Part shown: one piece after another, positions 36,015 through 48,434 of the stretch
How positions within the stretch are numbered: position 1 is the stretch's first letter
Layout: the number at the start of each line of letters is the position of its first letter
Assembly: GCA_002286855.1 (NCBI GenBank)
Contig: NRSV01000041.1
Span: forward strand, 124,001-188,000
Direction: 5' to 3'
DNA: 64,000 nucleotides
From: Bipolaris cookei
Taxonomy: Eukaryota; Ascomycota; Dothideomycetes; Pleosporales; Pleosporaceae
Notes under the pieces: model-generated
Told to the model about the DNA's origin: nothing
What the model saw: only the letters and a program-made list of their open reading frames with translations
Databases searched by the model: none
Made by a program: the position numbers and the translations under genes

Positions 36015-38626
36015 GCGCCAAAATAAGAGACACTGCGCACAACGATTGCGCTCTTCACCTCAGCCCTTTCCACGGTTGGAGTCGCTGACGAACAAAACCT
36101 CAATACCCTCGATACCGCACACACCTAATCTCCTTCACCTCATGTCTCGCACTACGGTGTGCGCGACCACGCATTGACGACGAGAGTAAGAATCATCTTG
36201 CGATTTAGCCCGTTACTATTCAGTATATGACGGATACACCTTGAGCCAGAATTGAACGAGGACAGGAAAGATTTGTAGTAGCAGAGTTTTTGTCCCTCTC
36301 CGTGTTATATCCCGATCCTCTTTTGTTCTTTTTTTATCCTCTTTTTTTTCCTTTTCCATTTGGGCGTTCGTGGGGTGTTAGATACCGGGCAATTGAAATG
36401 GGCAACTTTACAAACTTAACATTTGGCGCACATACATTGCGGGCACCAAGGTCCCTCCCTTATATTTTGTTCTTTGTTATACCGGACGGTAATCTTACGT
36501 CCACCACATTCCTTACCCCAATCACCATTTCAAGGACATTAGTTTCTGTCCTGCCGCTCCTTTGTATCCCAAAAAATCACCAAAAACCTAAAATCTCAAA
36601 ACAGGCATGCCCCACGTGCACTGTCATCATGTAGTAGTAGTAGTAGCCGATCCAACAGGCGCCCAATAGTCTACTCTATCGTCTCGGCCAATACAAAAAA
36701 TTCAAATCAACAGCAGGTCCTGTAGGACAGTAAGAAAATGGAGTGAAGTATGTGTTATGTGGATAGCCACGATTGGATACAGAGCGAGTGCTGTGACTTT
36801 ATTGATTACGTAGAATAGCCGTTGGTGTGTCATACACATGTCACACGACCACATTCTTTTACGACCCTTCTTTCACCACCATTCCATGACCACTCTTATT
36901 CTTGCTCCCACGCGTCTTTTCCTCTTGGCTCTCTCTTTCTCTCTTTCTCTCTTTCTTTATTTCACTAAAATATGTTAGACCCGAGCGCCGGGTCACCCGG
37001 ATTGCAAGGTATATAGCAAGGCAAAGCCAGGAAGAGGAAGGAACAGGGGGCAAAGTGACCAGGATTATACTTTCAGTATTATGGAAAAAAACGAAAGACG
37101 GACGAGACCGGTAGTACACACACGCACAAAAGTCGTCGTCATCAACCCGTATTACTGTACACTTATTATTGGCATGCATGTATCCCTACACACTACGTAC
37201 TCGTCCCCATTTTTTTCTTCTTTCAGCTTTCCCATCTTTTCCTCCTTTTGACAGCAACTAAAAATAAAAACCGATAAGGTAAAGATCCTATTACTTGTCT
37301 TATAGTAGGGCTTTGACATGTAGATATATCAAGTATTAACCCGGGACTAGTAAGATGACCATGCGCGTTGTTTTTCGCGCGCGCGCCCCCCCCCCCCGTT
37401 TGTAGTTCTTGAGGAGAAGGAGGAAACGATTTACCATGTGTGTTAGTCCTGGCTGGGGCTAGGGCAAAACTCAAGACTCGGGGTTATGCGTTGAGGGCGG
37501 GTTTTAATGCTTGGGGTTGTGCGCGCACGCGTATGTGCGTTGGCGGAGGGGGGGGGGTGCGCGCTTAAACTTGGGGATAGTTACGGTATTGGGAAGGTGG
37601 TTTGGGCTTGGAAGGGTACATTGACATGGGTTGTTGCATGACGTTGTTCGAGGCGGAGGGGGGGTTTCTAGTATTTTTTTTCTTGGTGGGGAGTGGCGGA
37701 GTTGCAAGTTGCGAGTAAATAATACTAGGGAGAAACGCGGGTTGCTGGTAAGGAATGAGTTTGGGGAGGGATGGGTTTGGTGGGCGGGACGTGGTGTCCA
37801 GGGGGGGGGGTCAAACGACCGTGGTTACCGGGCCTTTGTTCCCGTTTCTTACATGTAATCATTGGGTGAAGGGCAGTGCTAGATGGTCAATCTTTTCCTT
37901 ATTTTCCTTGTTTTCCTTGATTTTTCTTCTCTTTCAGTCTTTGGGATATTTTCCGCTAATTGCTCTATCTGTGTCTCCCCTGTCGACGGCTTTTCTCGCC
38001 AGCCCTGAGTATATCAGTCGCATCTACCATTATTCATTGCGACACGAACTTGTTTTGTCATTGTCACTTGATTACCCCGTTTCAACCCCAACCCACTCAC
38101 CTCTTCTCTATCTCCTTACTACGTAGTAGAAACAATCTAAACTAAGCCCCACAAAATAGGGAAAATCCAGTCAAAAAGCCATCATTTGTATCCCACAAGC
38201 ACACCACCCCATAATCGCGTGACACACCCTTTCTCTCTCTCCCTCTATACACACACCCAATTCTACACCCAATCACCCTCTTCCTCTCCACAAACCCCCC
38301 CCTTCCTTTCAAAACAAAGAAATCCAGACCTCTCCCAACCATACAACCTACTTTCGCAAAAAAATCCTACACAGTATCACCCTCCCTCCCATCACCGGAT
38401 CTCCCATTCCCATCCACCCGCGTGCTGCGTACACAAAGGTTCACGTAACCACACCGCCAGTAGTGGCTGTGCGACACCGCACTAAACATTCCCTAGCGCC
38501 CCCAAGTGATGGCATGCCCAGCCACTTTTGTTCTAACATAGGGGATAATAAAATAATCATTCCCAAAGATCGAGACACCACTACTCCTGCACAGGGAAAT
38601 AAGGGTAACTTGGGCAGTTCGCCACA

Positions 38627-38645
38627 TACACACACACACACACAC
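38627..38645 (+). repeat. (CA)n microsatellite
   Basis: About nine CA units followed by CGTGTG, making a small alternating purine-pyrimidine block. Confidence 0.85.
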
Positions 38646-38905
38646 GTGTGAGAATCGGTGTTTGTGCGGAAATTGCACTGGGGGGAATCGTGGCCAGGGG
38701 GGTTGGGGTTGGTGGTGGTTTGTTGTGGCTTTGAGCTACTACTATGCAAGTAATAAGTAAGCTTTTGACAGTGGGCTGGGTTGGATGGGTTCCATGGTAC
38801 AGAGCAAGTATATTGTATGTAGTAGTACTATGGGTGTGGCTTGACAAGTTAGAAATTCACATGGATTTGAGAGTAGAGTAGCTGTAGTCCAACGAGGCGC
38901 AAACC

Positions 38906-38908
<3 letters not shown>

Positions 38909-38943
<35 letters not shown>
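38909..38943 (+). repeat. (CT)17 microsatellite
   Basis: About 17 uninterrupted CT units. Confidence 0.9.
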
Positions 38944-38945
<2 letters not shown>

Positions 38946-40070
38946 TCTTCTCCTATCTCGTACCTTGACAATCAAAGGGGTGGCGTGAGGCGCAGCCGCA
39001 ACCGCAGCCGCAACCCTAAAGTTTGCACTGTTGCCTCTCTGTTGCATACCGCTTCTCCTTACTTACACAACTTCTGCATACACGAGTGCGAAAGCTTGCA
39101 TAGATAGATACACCAAGCCAATTCATCGAGGCCTTGGCATCGGTCGTTATTCATCGATTTTCTTTTCCTTGTTTTTTCTTCTTCTTCTTCTTCTTCTTTT
39201 GACTTGTTTTTTTCTTTCTTTTAATTTATGTACACCGCAACCCCACAAACAAATGTTTCATCTGGCCTTCTAGAACAAAGGCAGCACCCCCATGGCAATG
39301 CTGAAGCAGACTCTGAGATCCGAGTAATGACGCATAGCAACGATGCGGGTAATTAATGTGAGTGTGTTTACCGAGGCTAAACACGAATGGATTGTGTTAC
39401 AGAATGTGCAAGGTTTGCGAGTACTTTATTTTTTTCTTTTTGTGTGTGTTTCATGAGGCGGGGGTTGATTGATTCAGTATGCAAGATGGGTTGCTAACGC
39501 ATAATTTTTTTCAATGACTCTTAGATGATATCTCCACTGCGACTTGAAGTTTGAAACTCGGCTTTGTATTACTATCTGGTAGGGTGTTGACTCTTGCGCG
39601 TATAGTTGGAGAGAAGTAACACATCTAGGTTTCGAGAGCGCTCATTTTCAAGTCAGAAGGCCTGTATACATTCTTACGTGGACATCTATCAATCACTTAA
39701 TAAAAAACTATACATCAAAACCAAGGAATGATTCAATTCCAAGACAAACACATACAAAACTATCTAGAGGGGAATATCGTATAGGGTATCAATGACACGA
39801 GGAGAGCAGCAGAAGAAAAGTCCGCAACGAGCGTGTAAAGCTCTCGCTCAGAAACAAGGAGAAGAGAAATCGCAAAAACAAGGTTTCCCACAGAAAAGAC
39901 AGCCCCAATGTATCCCATGCCTTTATCCTTGGCCAAAAGCCTCCAGTCCCAAACCATTTCCATCCTTTTACCATATACTCGTAGACCCAGTCGTGTAATT
40001 CGTCATCCATAACCCAGTCAACATACTCATACACATGGTACAGTCAGCCGCACCTCAGCAACGCCCTAAG

Positions 40071-42898
40071 CTATTGCGTAGCTGTAACCCCGTTGGGCAC
40101 CCTTGGTGTGATTGTGGCATCACTGACACTGGTCCTGGGATACTCGCCCGGAACATGGAGATCGCTAACACTGAAGTCGGTACCAGTCCGCTTGACCATT
40201 CCAGGATGTGCCATTTCCTCGGCAGTGTCTACCAACTCAACAGGAACAAAGCCGCCATTGACAGTCTTGCCAGAGGTAGGGGCGGCGCCTACCTCAGACT
40301 CGCCTAAAAAAGACGACGTAGTGACTGGTGTTTCGGTGCCATTGGTGTGCTGAGGATGGGTCTGATTATCCATGATAGGAGTAATGATTGGTGCAGGTGT
40401 TGGTTGCACATTGGGTGCAACGTAACCGGTATCATCGATTCGATCAGGCCTGATCTCACCGGGGTATTGCTCAGGGACGTGGGCAGAATGATCTCCCGAA
40501 TAGTTCATCGTCTGAGACTGCCCATCTAATTCTTGCTGTCGAGCTTCTGCGTGTTGCTGGGCCAATTGTTTCTTCCGGTATACTTCATTTGCTAGGGCTG
40601 CAGTCGCTGCTCCTCCAGCGGCGGGCGCAATCCAGTCACCATAGTTGTTGCTATCGTGGCGTTGAAGGGACTGGCCGTTTTCAGGGTAGAATGGATGGTA
40701 GCTTTCAGATTGGACGGGTTGAACAGGATAGTCGTGAGCCGCAGATGCATACGATTGCTGAGTAGCGTATGGATTTTCGTGCGTATATTGCGGTTGTTGC
40801 TGGTTTGGCTGGGCATACTGCGCGTGTTGCATAGGCTCAAGGGGCTGGTGGGCTGATTCGTGCGCGAGATACATGGGGTGCATTTCTTGTGGCGGGCCCC
40901 CAGATGTAGATGTTAAATCATAATTGACCTCCGAACTTCCACTAGATGGCGAAAGGGGCGCTTGTAAGTTACGGTTGACCATTAAATCAGACGGAAATCG
41001 CCCACCTGGAGAAGGTCGTGTAGGTCGCGTCGAGGACTGGTCCTTGGCCTGATCTTTCAATGACTGGTTGGTAGAAAATGGAACGGCGTCTGCCTCGTCT
41101 TCCTCGAGACCGCCGTCGGAGCTGGCTGAGCGGGCGCTGCCAGCGCTGGTGCTCCTAACACTTGCGTGCCGGCGAACAAAAGCGTTGCGCTCTTCGCCAC
41201 TCTTCTCTGTCAAGGCCTTGATATCTTCAAACCAGGCTACCATTGTATCGTAAGTCTCGGCTCTGAATACCCAAGTGTGGCCGCGGTGCATGGATCCAGC
41301 TTGGCGGCCTTTGATAACAAACTTGTGGGAGGAACTTCCGGGCTGGGAACGAGAACCAAGCTTCTGATCTGGCAGATACAGGGACATGACTGGAGGCTGA
41401 GTGTAGATGCGATCGGCAGATTTGAATTCGTGGAGATGGGTTGGCGACAAGACATACCTGTGCTTGTTAGGGGGATCATGTTGAAGAAAAGGAATTGCTT
41501 ACCAGCCTGGGGTGTATGATTTGAGGTACTTGCTCTTTCTCTCGAGCATACCAGCCCTAACCTCTGTGGTGGCTGGGTGGTATTTGCCGGGATACTGTAT
41601 GTCCTCCAGTTTACGCAATGGCAGGTCAGGGTCGACAAAGTGAGAATCGCTCCTCACAAACTTGCTCCATTCGAGGTCACGGGGCATAGCAATTGGGCCA
41701 TTCCGCAGTCTTTCAACCGTGTTGTACTGCTCGTCAGCGTCGCGCTTGAGAATGCTGGCCAGAGCATTGTACGCCTTTTGGATTTCGCCAACGACAATCG
41801 ACTCGAGTTCGCGACCAGAGTTTTCAATGTTAAGGTAGGCCTGTCTTGATTAGTTTGGTATGGTTTCTGTAAATGCAGCCACTCACCCTATGTAGGTAGT
41901 TCTCCTCGTCAATCTGCCTCTCGACCTGTCGCTCGACGCTCAAGCGGACGACATATGGGTCGCCCTTGCCGGCAGCAGCTGTAGGGTCCGCCTCAGCTGT
42001 TGTGAGAGCTTCCTCAAGGGCTGTGACGCATTTCCTGGTAATTTCCTTCTCCTTCTCAACATTGTTTTTGAAGTCTCCTGAAAGTGACTTGATTTCCTTG
42101 ATCTTTTGCGCCAGGTCGGCGCGGAGGCTACTGAGTTGGTTGATGACGTCTGTCTCCACGTCCCGGGCCTTATTGGCTTCAGCAATAGCCTGCTTGTGGA
42201 AATCGCGGAGGATGCGGTTGGCGTCATTCAGACCTCCCTCAGTGAGGAGTGCAGAGGGCGCATTGGTGTTGTTGATTACGTTGGAGACTTTGACGAGCGA
42301 CTTAGCCCGGTGTTCATAGGAAGAAGCAACCTCTCGGAAATAGGTAATGAGGTCTTTTAGGAACTTGCGCCAGGCTATGATATGTTGGTAAGTAGCTCGA
42401 CTATGGGTCAAATGACAACATACTTTGAAAGCGCTCTGCTAGGATCTCGGTAGGCGAGCCTTTGGTAGGGACGGGTGTGTAGAAGACACTGCTCTCGCGA
42501 TCGTAGCCACGTTCTTGGTCGTCGAGGGCCACGCCGCGAATGCTGCCAGCGTGCAAGGACTTTCTGCTTCCACTGCGCTTGAGACTGCCGCTCCTCTTTA
42601 CGGAGCCCTTCTTCTTCAGGGTACCGCCGCGTGAAGGCGTGAGGCCTTGGTTCAGGGTGGAGGAGCGCGAGGAGGAGCGCGGGTGCATGTCGTCGTCAAT
42701 GACTGAAGTGCCCCGGGTGGGCGCGTCAAAGTCTTCCTCGAACCTGCCGAGGCGCGAGCGATCATAGTGAGTTGCTGGTGGAGAGGCTGCAAAGTCATTG
42801 GTGCCAGTGCCGTATCCCCGGCTGAGGTGGGCTGGATCGTCGACCTGTGGCACGGATTGGTAGGGGGCCGATGGCGTCACTGGTCGCTGCATCGCCAT
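40071..42898 (-). CDS. SLM1: Slm1/Slm2-type PI(4,5)P2-binding protein, BAR-like and PH domains
   Basis: In yeast Slm1/2 sit at eisosomes, bind PI(4,5)P2 and recruit TORC2 to Ypk1, controlling sphingolipid synthesis and actin under membrane stress. Exons 42898-42424, 42374-41887, 41840-41503 and 41457-40071 join in frame to 895 residues. Residues 1-155 are disordered with basic Ser repeats (KKKGSVKRSGSLKRSGSRKS). A helical F-BAR-like domain follows, about 158-410 (WRKFLKDLITYFREVASSYE, RILRDFHKQAIAEANKARDVE). The PH domain is about 416-520 (GMLERKSKYLKSYTPGWYVL, HKFVIKGRQAG, HTWVFRAETYDTMVAWFEDI). The tail is Gln/Pro-rich and disordered, ending NGVTATQ. An in-frame ATG at 42949 would add 17 residues; 42898 is preferred because the extra stretch is not family-like. 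Confidence 0.93.
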
Positions 42899-43590
42899 GT
42901 CGGATAGTTGACAGGATGGCAGGCTTGGTGTGAATAGTAGAGAAGGCAAGCGGGCAGCGGGGGTGAACCCTGGCTGATATACAGAAGAAAGGGTTCACAG
43001 GGAGAAGTGCCGCGCGGGTTCTGTGGCTGGTGGTGACGTACAAGGTCGTGCCAAGGGAGGCGGCGGGGAGGCCAGGGCGGAGATTGCGTGGGGCGCGAAC
43101 GGGACAACTTCGAATGTAGTGCGGTACGGGAGTGTTGATGTACAGTGTAGATCAGCATGCAGGTGCGTCAATATTGGGCAAAAAAATGGGTGCACGTTCC
43201 AGGGGAATGATTCTGTCGAGGAACGACTTGTGCTGAGTGTCAGGGACAGGCAGCAAAGGGGTATAAGGCCTGGCGGTGGGCGGCTTTGTGGCAGCGAGAA
43301 GACGCATCCAAGGTGTCCAAGTGATGTAATGCACAACACACGAGCGTCATCGTCATTTGCGCAGATGCTACAGCCCAGCCAAATCTGCCCGACTCGAGCC
43401 TTAGTCTGTGGCGCTGCTCCTCCTCTGGCCTATCAGCATGGCTGGTGGATGCCGTCCGGTTGCGCAGTCTTCCGAGTCGCCACACGTCTGCTTGCACCAC
43501 CACTGCCAACAACACATTGCATATACATGTATACATACATACTGATCGAGGTCGTTGCCCGGGGAATTGAGCATTGGCAGTATTTCGGAG

Positions 43591-43724
43591 TGTGTGTGTT
43601 GGTATGTGTTGGTGTGTGTGTATGTGTGTGTATATGTGTGTGTATATGTGTGTGTATATGTGTGTGTATATGTGTGTGTATATGTGTGTGTATATGTGTG
43701 TATATGTGTGTATATGTGTGTATG
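43591..43724 (+). repeat. TG/TA compound minisatellite (12-bp x5 then 10-bp x3)
   Basis: From 43631 there are five exact units of TATATGTGTGTG then three of TATATGTGTG; the preceding 40 bases are irregular TG repeats. The strictly alternating purine-pyrimidine sequence could adopt Z-DNA. Confidence 0.9.
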
Positions 43725-44115
43725 TCCTGTAAATGCACCCGTGTCAACACCCACAGGTTGTATGTGAGTGTCCGTACACATGTATGCAAGTACTCGCTGC
43801 TCAAACACGTGGAGACGTAGTGGGAGGAGAAGAAAACCAGCCGAACGTGCCGGTCCAGGACGGAGTTGCAGTTGGAGACATGATTCTGCAGATCAGTGCG
43901 AATAGGGCTATGCCAGATGGACACCTCTTGCTAACTCTGTCCAGGTTTCCCTTCTGTGTGCTGCAACCCGTGTGTACCCTGGAAGACCCCTTTGCCCCAA
44001 TGCTACCCTAAACCCAAGCGCCATCGCTAGTCGAAGCAACCAAGAAACCCGGCCATTAGACCTGTCCCAGTGTCGTCATCTATGAATCCACCAAGATTAC
44101 CACTGCTCCACAAGC

Positions 44116-44149
44116 TGCAGGTCCGCGATTGCGCGCAGTTGGACCTGCA
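44116..44149. other. Perfect 9-bp stem-loop
   Basis: TGCAGGTCC (44116-44124) and GGACCTGCA (44141-44149) are exact inverted repeats around a 16-nt loop that itself contains GCGCGC. Unique-looking, not part of an obvious transposon end. Confidence 0.45.
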
Positions 44150-45247
44150 AGGCAAACTCCGTGACCTGCTTGGTATATACGTACACATGTAGTATGTATT
44201 CGGGTAGGAATACTTAGCTGTAGCAAATGCAGCGTGGCCAGTGCCTCCCCCTCTAGTGCGGCATTTGCAATTTCTGCCCCTCTGATTGGCCAGCACAGAT
44301 AAAATACACCTGCAATGCATCTCGCCTAGTGGCCTCCACCATACCGGCATGGAACCGCTAATCGCCCAAGGAAAAGCATATCAAACACCTTCCACTTCCG
44401 GCCCCCAAGTGCTTACCATGCACCGCTCCCAGACAAGACGGTGCACATGATGCCCGACTACCTTGCAAACGACGCCGGCTGTACACTCCCCTTTATATGA
44501 CCATCAGGAAATTGTACCTCTTCTCGCTTGTACCCACCTTTCGCTCCGCCAGCGACTCTTGGACATGGCATACCGCCTCCGGATTGCATGGGGACTTAGT
44601 TTGTATGCAAACGAGATTGGCGAAGTACTCGCCGCGGAGCCAGCTCAACAAGCAGTGCTCCGTCTCATAAGTATACACAACTGCCCCTATCTGCATTCAA
44701 ACATGTATACTTATCTAACCCGAAGAAGAGGAAGAAGAACTAAAACCCAAAGTTCCTTTGCAGCCAAAACAGCATCATCACACACATTGTTTTCCTGAAC
44801 AGTAAACATCAAAGAAAGAGTATGATGCACCAGTCATGGCACATGGCCGCTTCCAGAAACCGGTCATGAGGTCTCGCTCACGGGCCTTTGTCGCGGATAT
44901 ATATTAACCGACAGCACATAAATGCCACTGCCAAGCAATGCTTGCCGGGTGCTTGATTACACGGCGCATTTATTTCGAAACGCCATATATCGGCGCCTAG
45001 GCACAATCGACCATCTGCTCCACTTGATTAAATGCCATGTCCCTAATTGGGAGGTTGGTGACAGCCGCCGCCGGAACTACCGTGAAGAAAGCCTGGAGTG
45101 CATGCCAACTCCTGCACGCCATTTCGCTATTGTTCCCATGTGGCGTGAATAGATTGCAGCCGAGCGATTGACGTAGACAACGGCAAGGCTTGGCTTCATA
45201 GTCCTGAAATGGGCAGTATCTTAGGTATCATGGCAACGACGGACGAC

Positions 45248-45255
45248 TATATAAG
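45248..45255 (+). promoter_or_regulatory. TATA box TATATAAG of the AA9 gene
   Basis: Consensus-like TATA box 85-92 nt upstream of the ATG at 45340, with a CA/CT-rich leader between. This is typical of strongly regulated fungal secreted-enzyme genes. Confidence 0.65.
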
Positions 45256-45339
45256 AGATGAGCAAGACGACAGAACAAGACATCTCACCTTGCCTCACTA
45301 TTCATTCACTACCACTACCCCTTCATCCGCTCTTTCAAT

Positions 45340-46170
45340 ATGAAGTTCTTCGCCGCTGCCATTGCTCTGCTGCCTGCTCTTGGGTCAGCCCACACCATTG
45401 CCCAGCGTGTCCGCGTCAACGGTCAGGACTTTGGTCTAGGCAACGGTATTCGTGTCGCCTCGTCCAACAACCCCATCACCAACGTCAACGATGGTGCCAT
45501 GGCCTGCAACACCGGTGTCTCTTCTTCGAGTAAGGTCATTGATGTCAAGGGCGGTGACAAGGTTGGTATCCAGTGGGGCCATGTCGTTGGAGGAGCCCAG
45601 TACGTTTTGCAATCCTACACTCTAGACTGATCTATTACTAACCCCTAAAAGAGGTGCCAACGACCCAGACCACCCCATTGCCAAGTCGCACAAGGGCCCT
45701 TCCATCTTCTACATGGCCAAGGTCTCCAACGCAGCCAGTGCCTCACCCTCTGGCCTACAATGGTTCAAGGTCGCCGAGGACGGTCTTGACGGCTCTGGCT
45801 GGGGAGTTGACCGCATGATCTCCAACAACGGATGGACCGAGTTCACCGTGCCATCCTGCATTGCTTCAGGCCAGTATCTCGTGCGAGCTGAGCTGATTGC
45901 GCTCCACAGTGCTAGCTCCACTGGCGGTGCACAGTTCTACATTGTAAGATATTGAGACTGTATGCAGCTAAACCTTTACTAACAATTTCATAGGGATGTG
46001 CTCAAGTCAATGTTTCGAGCTCAGGATCAAAGACTGGAACCACTGTTAGCTTCCCTGGCGCCTACCGGGCCGATGATGCCGGTATCAAAGTCAACATCTA
46101 CAACTCTCAAGGTCAGCCCACTGGCAATGGTCAGTACAAGATCCCTGGCCCAGCCAAGCTTCAGTGCTAG
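45340..46170 (+). CDS. AA9 lytic polysaccharide monooxygenase (formerly GH61)
   Basis: Secreted copper enzyme that oxidatively cleaves cellulose or related plant glucans. Exons 45340-45599, 45652-45943 and 45994-46170 join in frame to 242 residues. Signal peptide residues 1-17 (MKFFAAAIALLPALGSA) end right before His18, which becomes the N-terminal histidine-brace residue of the mature protein (HTIAQRVRVNG). The second copper ligand is His100 in AKSHKGPSIFYM, the axial Tyr is Tyr183 in GGAQFYIGCAQ, and the second-shell His is in VRAELIALHSA. Disulfide Cys are in AMACNTG, VPSCIASG and IGCAQV. It stops at KLQC with no CBM1 or GPI tail, so it is a single-domain LPMO. A clear TATA box supports the start. 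Confidence 0.95.
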
Positions 46171-46326
46171 AGAGAGGCAGCTATTATGGAGAGCTTGTAG
46201 TATAGGAGGGACCAAGTCAAGGCAGTAGAACAAGGGCGTTTCTCTTCTCAACACCTCGTTTATCCATACCTTGTTAGCCAAATGAAACATTGTTTTGTGC
46301 ATCACCAACAAACTCTCTCTCTCTCT

Positions 46327-47622
46327 CTAACTAGAAAAATCAACAACAATCTTCCCCCTAACCCTTCCCCCCACCATCTCCCTCTTAATCCTCTCCCATG
46401 CCTCCTCATACCTCTCCTGATCCAAAATCCCCTTGACAACATCCTGCACTACAACCCTAACCTCCCCCCTCTCCACCAACCCCGCCACCTGCTCCAAACA
46501 CTCACTCTTATCAAACAACATCACATTCGCATACCGCGGTCCCACAAGCCACCCTTTGACATATCTCCCCACTTGTCTCGGATACGTAAAATACGTCAGC
46601 GGCCCCCCCATCGCCGTCCTCTCCGTCTTATCCCCCACAATCGTAACGTACGCCCCCCGTCTATGCAGCAGTTGTGTCCAATACGCAAACACCTCCGCCC
46701 CGCCCACACAATCGACGTACAAATCGTACGCCGCACCATCTTTTTCCACTTTCTGTAGCAGCGTCTGACGTACGTCTTGAGAAGTGTAATCGATAACCTC
46801 GTCGGCACCGAGCTCGCGCACGAACTCGGCGTTGCGGGATGAGCAGATGGCCGTGATGTGGCTGCTGTACAGGCGCTTGGCGAGTTGCATGCAGAGGGTT
46901 CCGATGCCGCCACTTGCGCCGGAGATGATGATGCGGTGGGGGTTTTGGGGGGAGCCAGGGGAAAGGGGTAGCCAGGAGAGGCAGGCGAAGGCGGTTAGGG
47001 CGACGAGGGGGATGGCGGCTGCGGAAGGGTGGGGGAGGGAAGGGGGCTTTTTTGCGAGGGGGGCGGTGGAAGGGGAGACGAGGAAGTAGTGTGTGAATGT
47101 TCCTTCTGCGGTCTTTTATTTGGAGGTAGAACAGTGGTTAGTTGGCGTTTCCGTATAGATTGTAGTTTGTACACTTGTTTTCTTCTATATTACAAGAAAA
47201 CTAAGACGAGGATGGATATGCAAAATGGAATTCGCCCTTACAAACTTTTGTAAAAATAGGGAAGAAATGGGGTTTTAGAAGGGATAATAAAAGAGAGAAG
47301 AACGTACAGGTTTGTTATACAATCCAAACACTTCATCCCCAGCCTCCCACCCCCCTCGCTTCTTCACCTCCTCTCCCACCGCAACAACTACACCCGAGTA
47401 GTCCCTCCCTATTCCCTTCTCTTTTCTTCCAGCCAGCCATCCGACAACGGGGTTGCCCCACAGTTGTATGTCAACGGGATTTATGGCTGCGGCATGAACT
47501 TTTATCAATAGTTCGTTGGGAGACGGTATAGGGATGGGTGTGTGGGTTAGGTGGGGAGGGGAGCAAGGGGTAGTGTATGTTAGGGAGATGTTTGATTCTG
47601 GGAAGGAAGACGTGGATGGCAT
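46327..47622 (-). CDS. MDR-family NAD(P)H-dependent oxidoreductase (quinone oxidoreductase-like)
   Basis: Exons 47622-47308 and 47112-46327 join in frame to 366 residues; the 195-nt intron (donor gtacgt, acceptor aaaag) is longer than others here. The GroES-like N-terminal domain shows NELLIKVHAAAINPVDIQLW and GRDYSGVVVAVGEEV. The Rossmann domain shows ISGASGGIGTLCMQLAK (glycine motif near residues 171-177), AICSSRNAEFVRELGADEVIDY and YDLYVDCVGGAE. The zinc-ligand Cys/His residues of alcohol dehydrogenases are absent, so it belongs with quinone oxidoreductase / reticulon-4-interacting-like enzymes acting on enones or quinones. Substrate unknown. It ends only 156 nt from the convergent AA9 gene. 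The intron acceptor is the least certain point; the alternative ccgcag breaks the frame. Confidence 0.85.
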
Positions 47623-48434
47623 TATTTGTGGTGCTTTTCTAAAGCTGATTTGGATGTGCTGGGTTATGCAATGGGGCAGTGTTGGGTTATGAGGTGTGTT
47701 TGAGAGAGGTTATGGGCGTATGTACGTTTCAGTAGTCCAGAAATTGGGATATGTCTTTCACTGTGAGATGGAATGAATACTTTTTGTATGTACAGTCGCC
47801 TTATTCTTACTGGAAGTTTCGGAGGCGGGGGTATAAATTGAGAAGCGGCCTCGGTACATGTACCTTGCATGTATATCGGCTATACGAGTCATGGGTATGC
47901 TGGTGTGAAGTTTTACTGAATCGCCTGTGGATTACCCATCCAAAACGCCTGGCGAACGGTGCTTGTGGATTACAGGAGGTTTATAAAGAATATGCTTCCA
48001 GGAATATGTACTTGGAGTTCTGCTATTGTACATGTGAATTTGCGCCCATTCTTCTGGTCCATAGGGTACTGCCAACAGCCTCAAATGATGGATCAAGAAT
48101 GTCCAATCCATGGTAAAGACGTATTACAAGCGAGCACAACACTGCGAATATCGAATAAATACGGCCGCTATCAATCTATGACCAGTCTTGAAGAAAGAGG
48201 TTTCGAGGGTGGTAATCGGAATCGGAATAAGTGGTCAAGGTCCCGAAAGATGCGCTAGTGACGCATCTCCTGCTCGACGCGATTGGTACTATGCAGGTCC
48301 GCCTCCCGCAACCCCAGAATATCCCCCTCCCACGTTGCGCATCGCAACGGCTGGCTAGGCCTATATCTTGCGCTTCCAGCATGTGGGATTAGAGGCGCAC
48401 ACAATCGATTCTACACTGCTTCCCAGTCAGCACC
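47623..48434. other. 812-bp divergent promoter region, MDR oxidoreductase / UBP8
   Basis: Start codons at 47622 (minus) and 48435 (plus) flank it. No gene is seen. Confidence 0.5.

Larger units (their letters stand above)
36015..40070. other. 4 kb convergent intergenic region, repeat-rich, no gene recognised
   Basis: It lies between the 3' ends of the WSC gene (+) and SLM1 (-). There is no open frame over about 125 codons with family resemblance. It holds poly-C (about 37386-37398), poly-G (about 37550-37557 and 37801-37810), CA, CT and TTC tracts, a short (TAG) run near 36634-36648, and many C/T-rich segments. Long for a fungal 3'-3' gap; a non-coding or unannotated transcript is possible. 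Confidence 0.5.
42899..45339. other. 2.4 kb divergent intergenic region, SLM1 / AA9 gene
   Basis: It holds the promoters of SLM1 (-) and the AA9 gene (+), a long TG/TA repeat (43591-43724) and a 9-bp stem-loop (44116-44149). Long open frames at 43401-43924 are produced by the repeat. No gene is recognised. Confidence 0.5.

Noticed and set aside
43401..43924. Open frames coding His-Thr repeats on the minus strand and Val-Cys repeats on the plus strand
   Set aside because: They are translations of the TG/TA minisatellite, open only because the repeat lacks stops.
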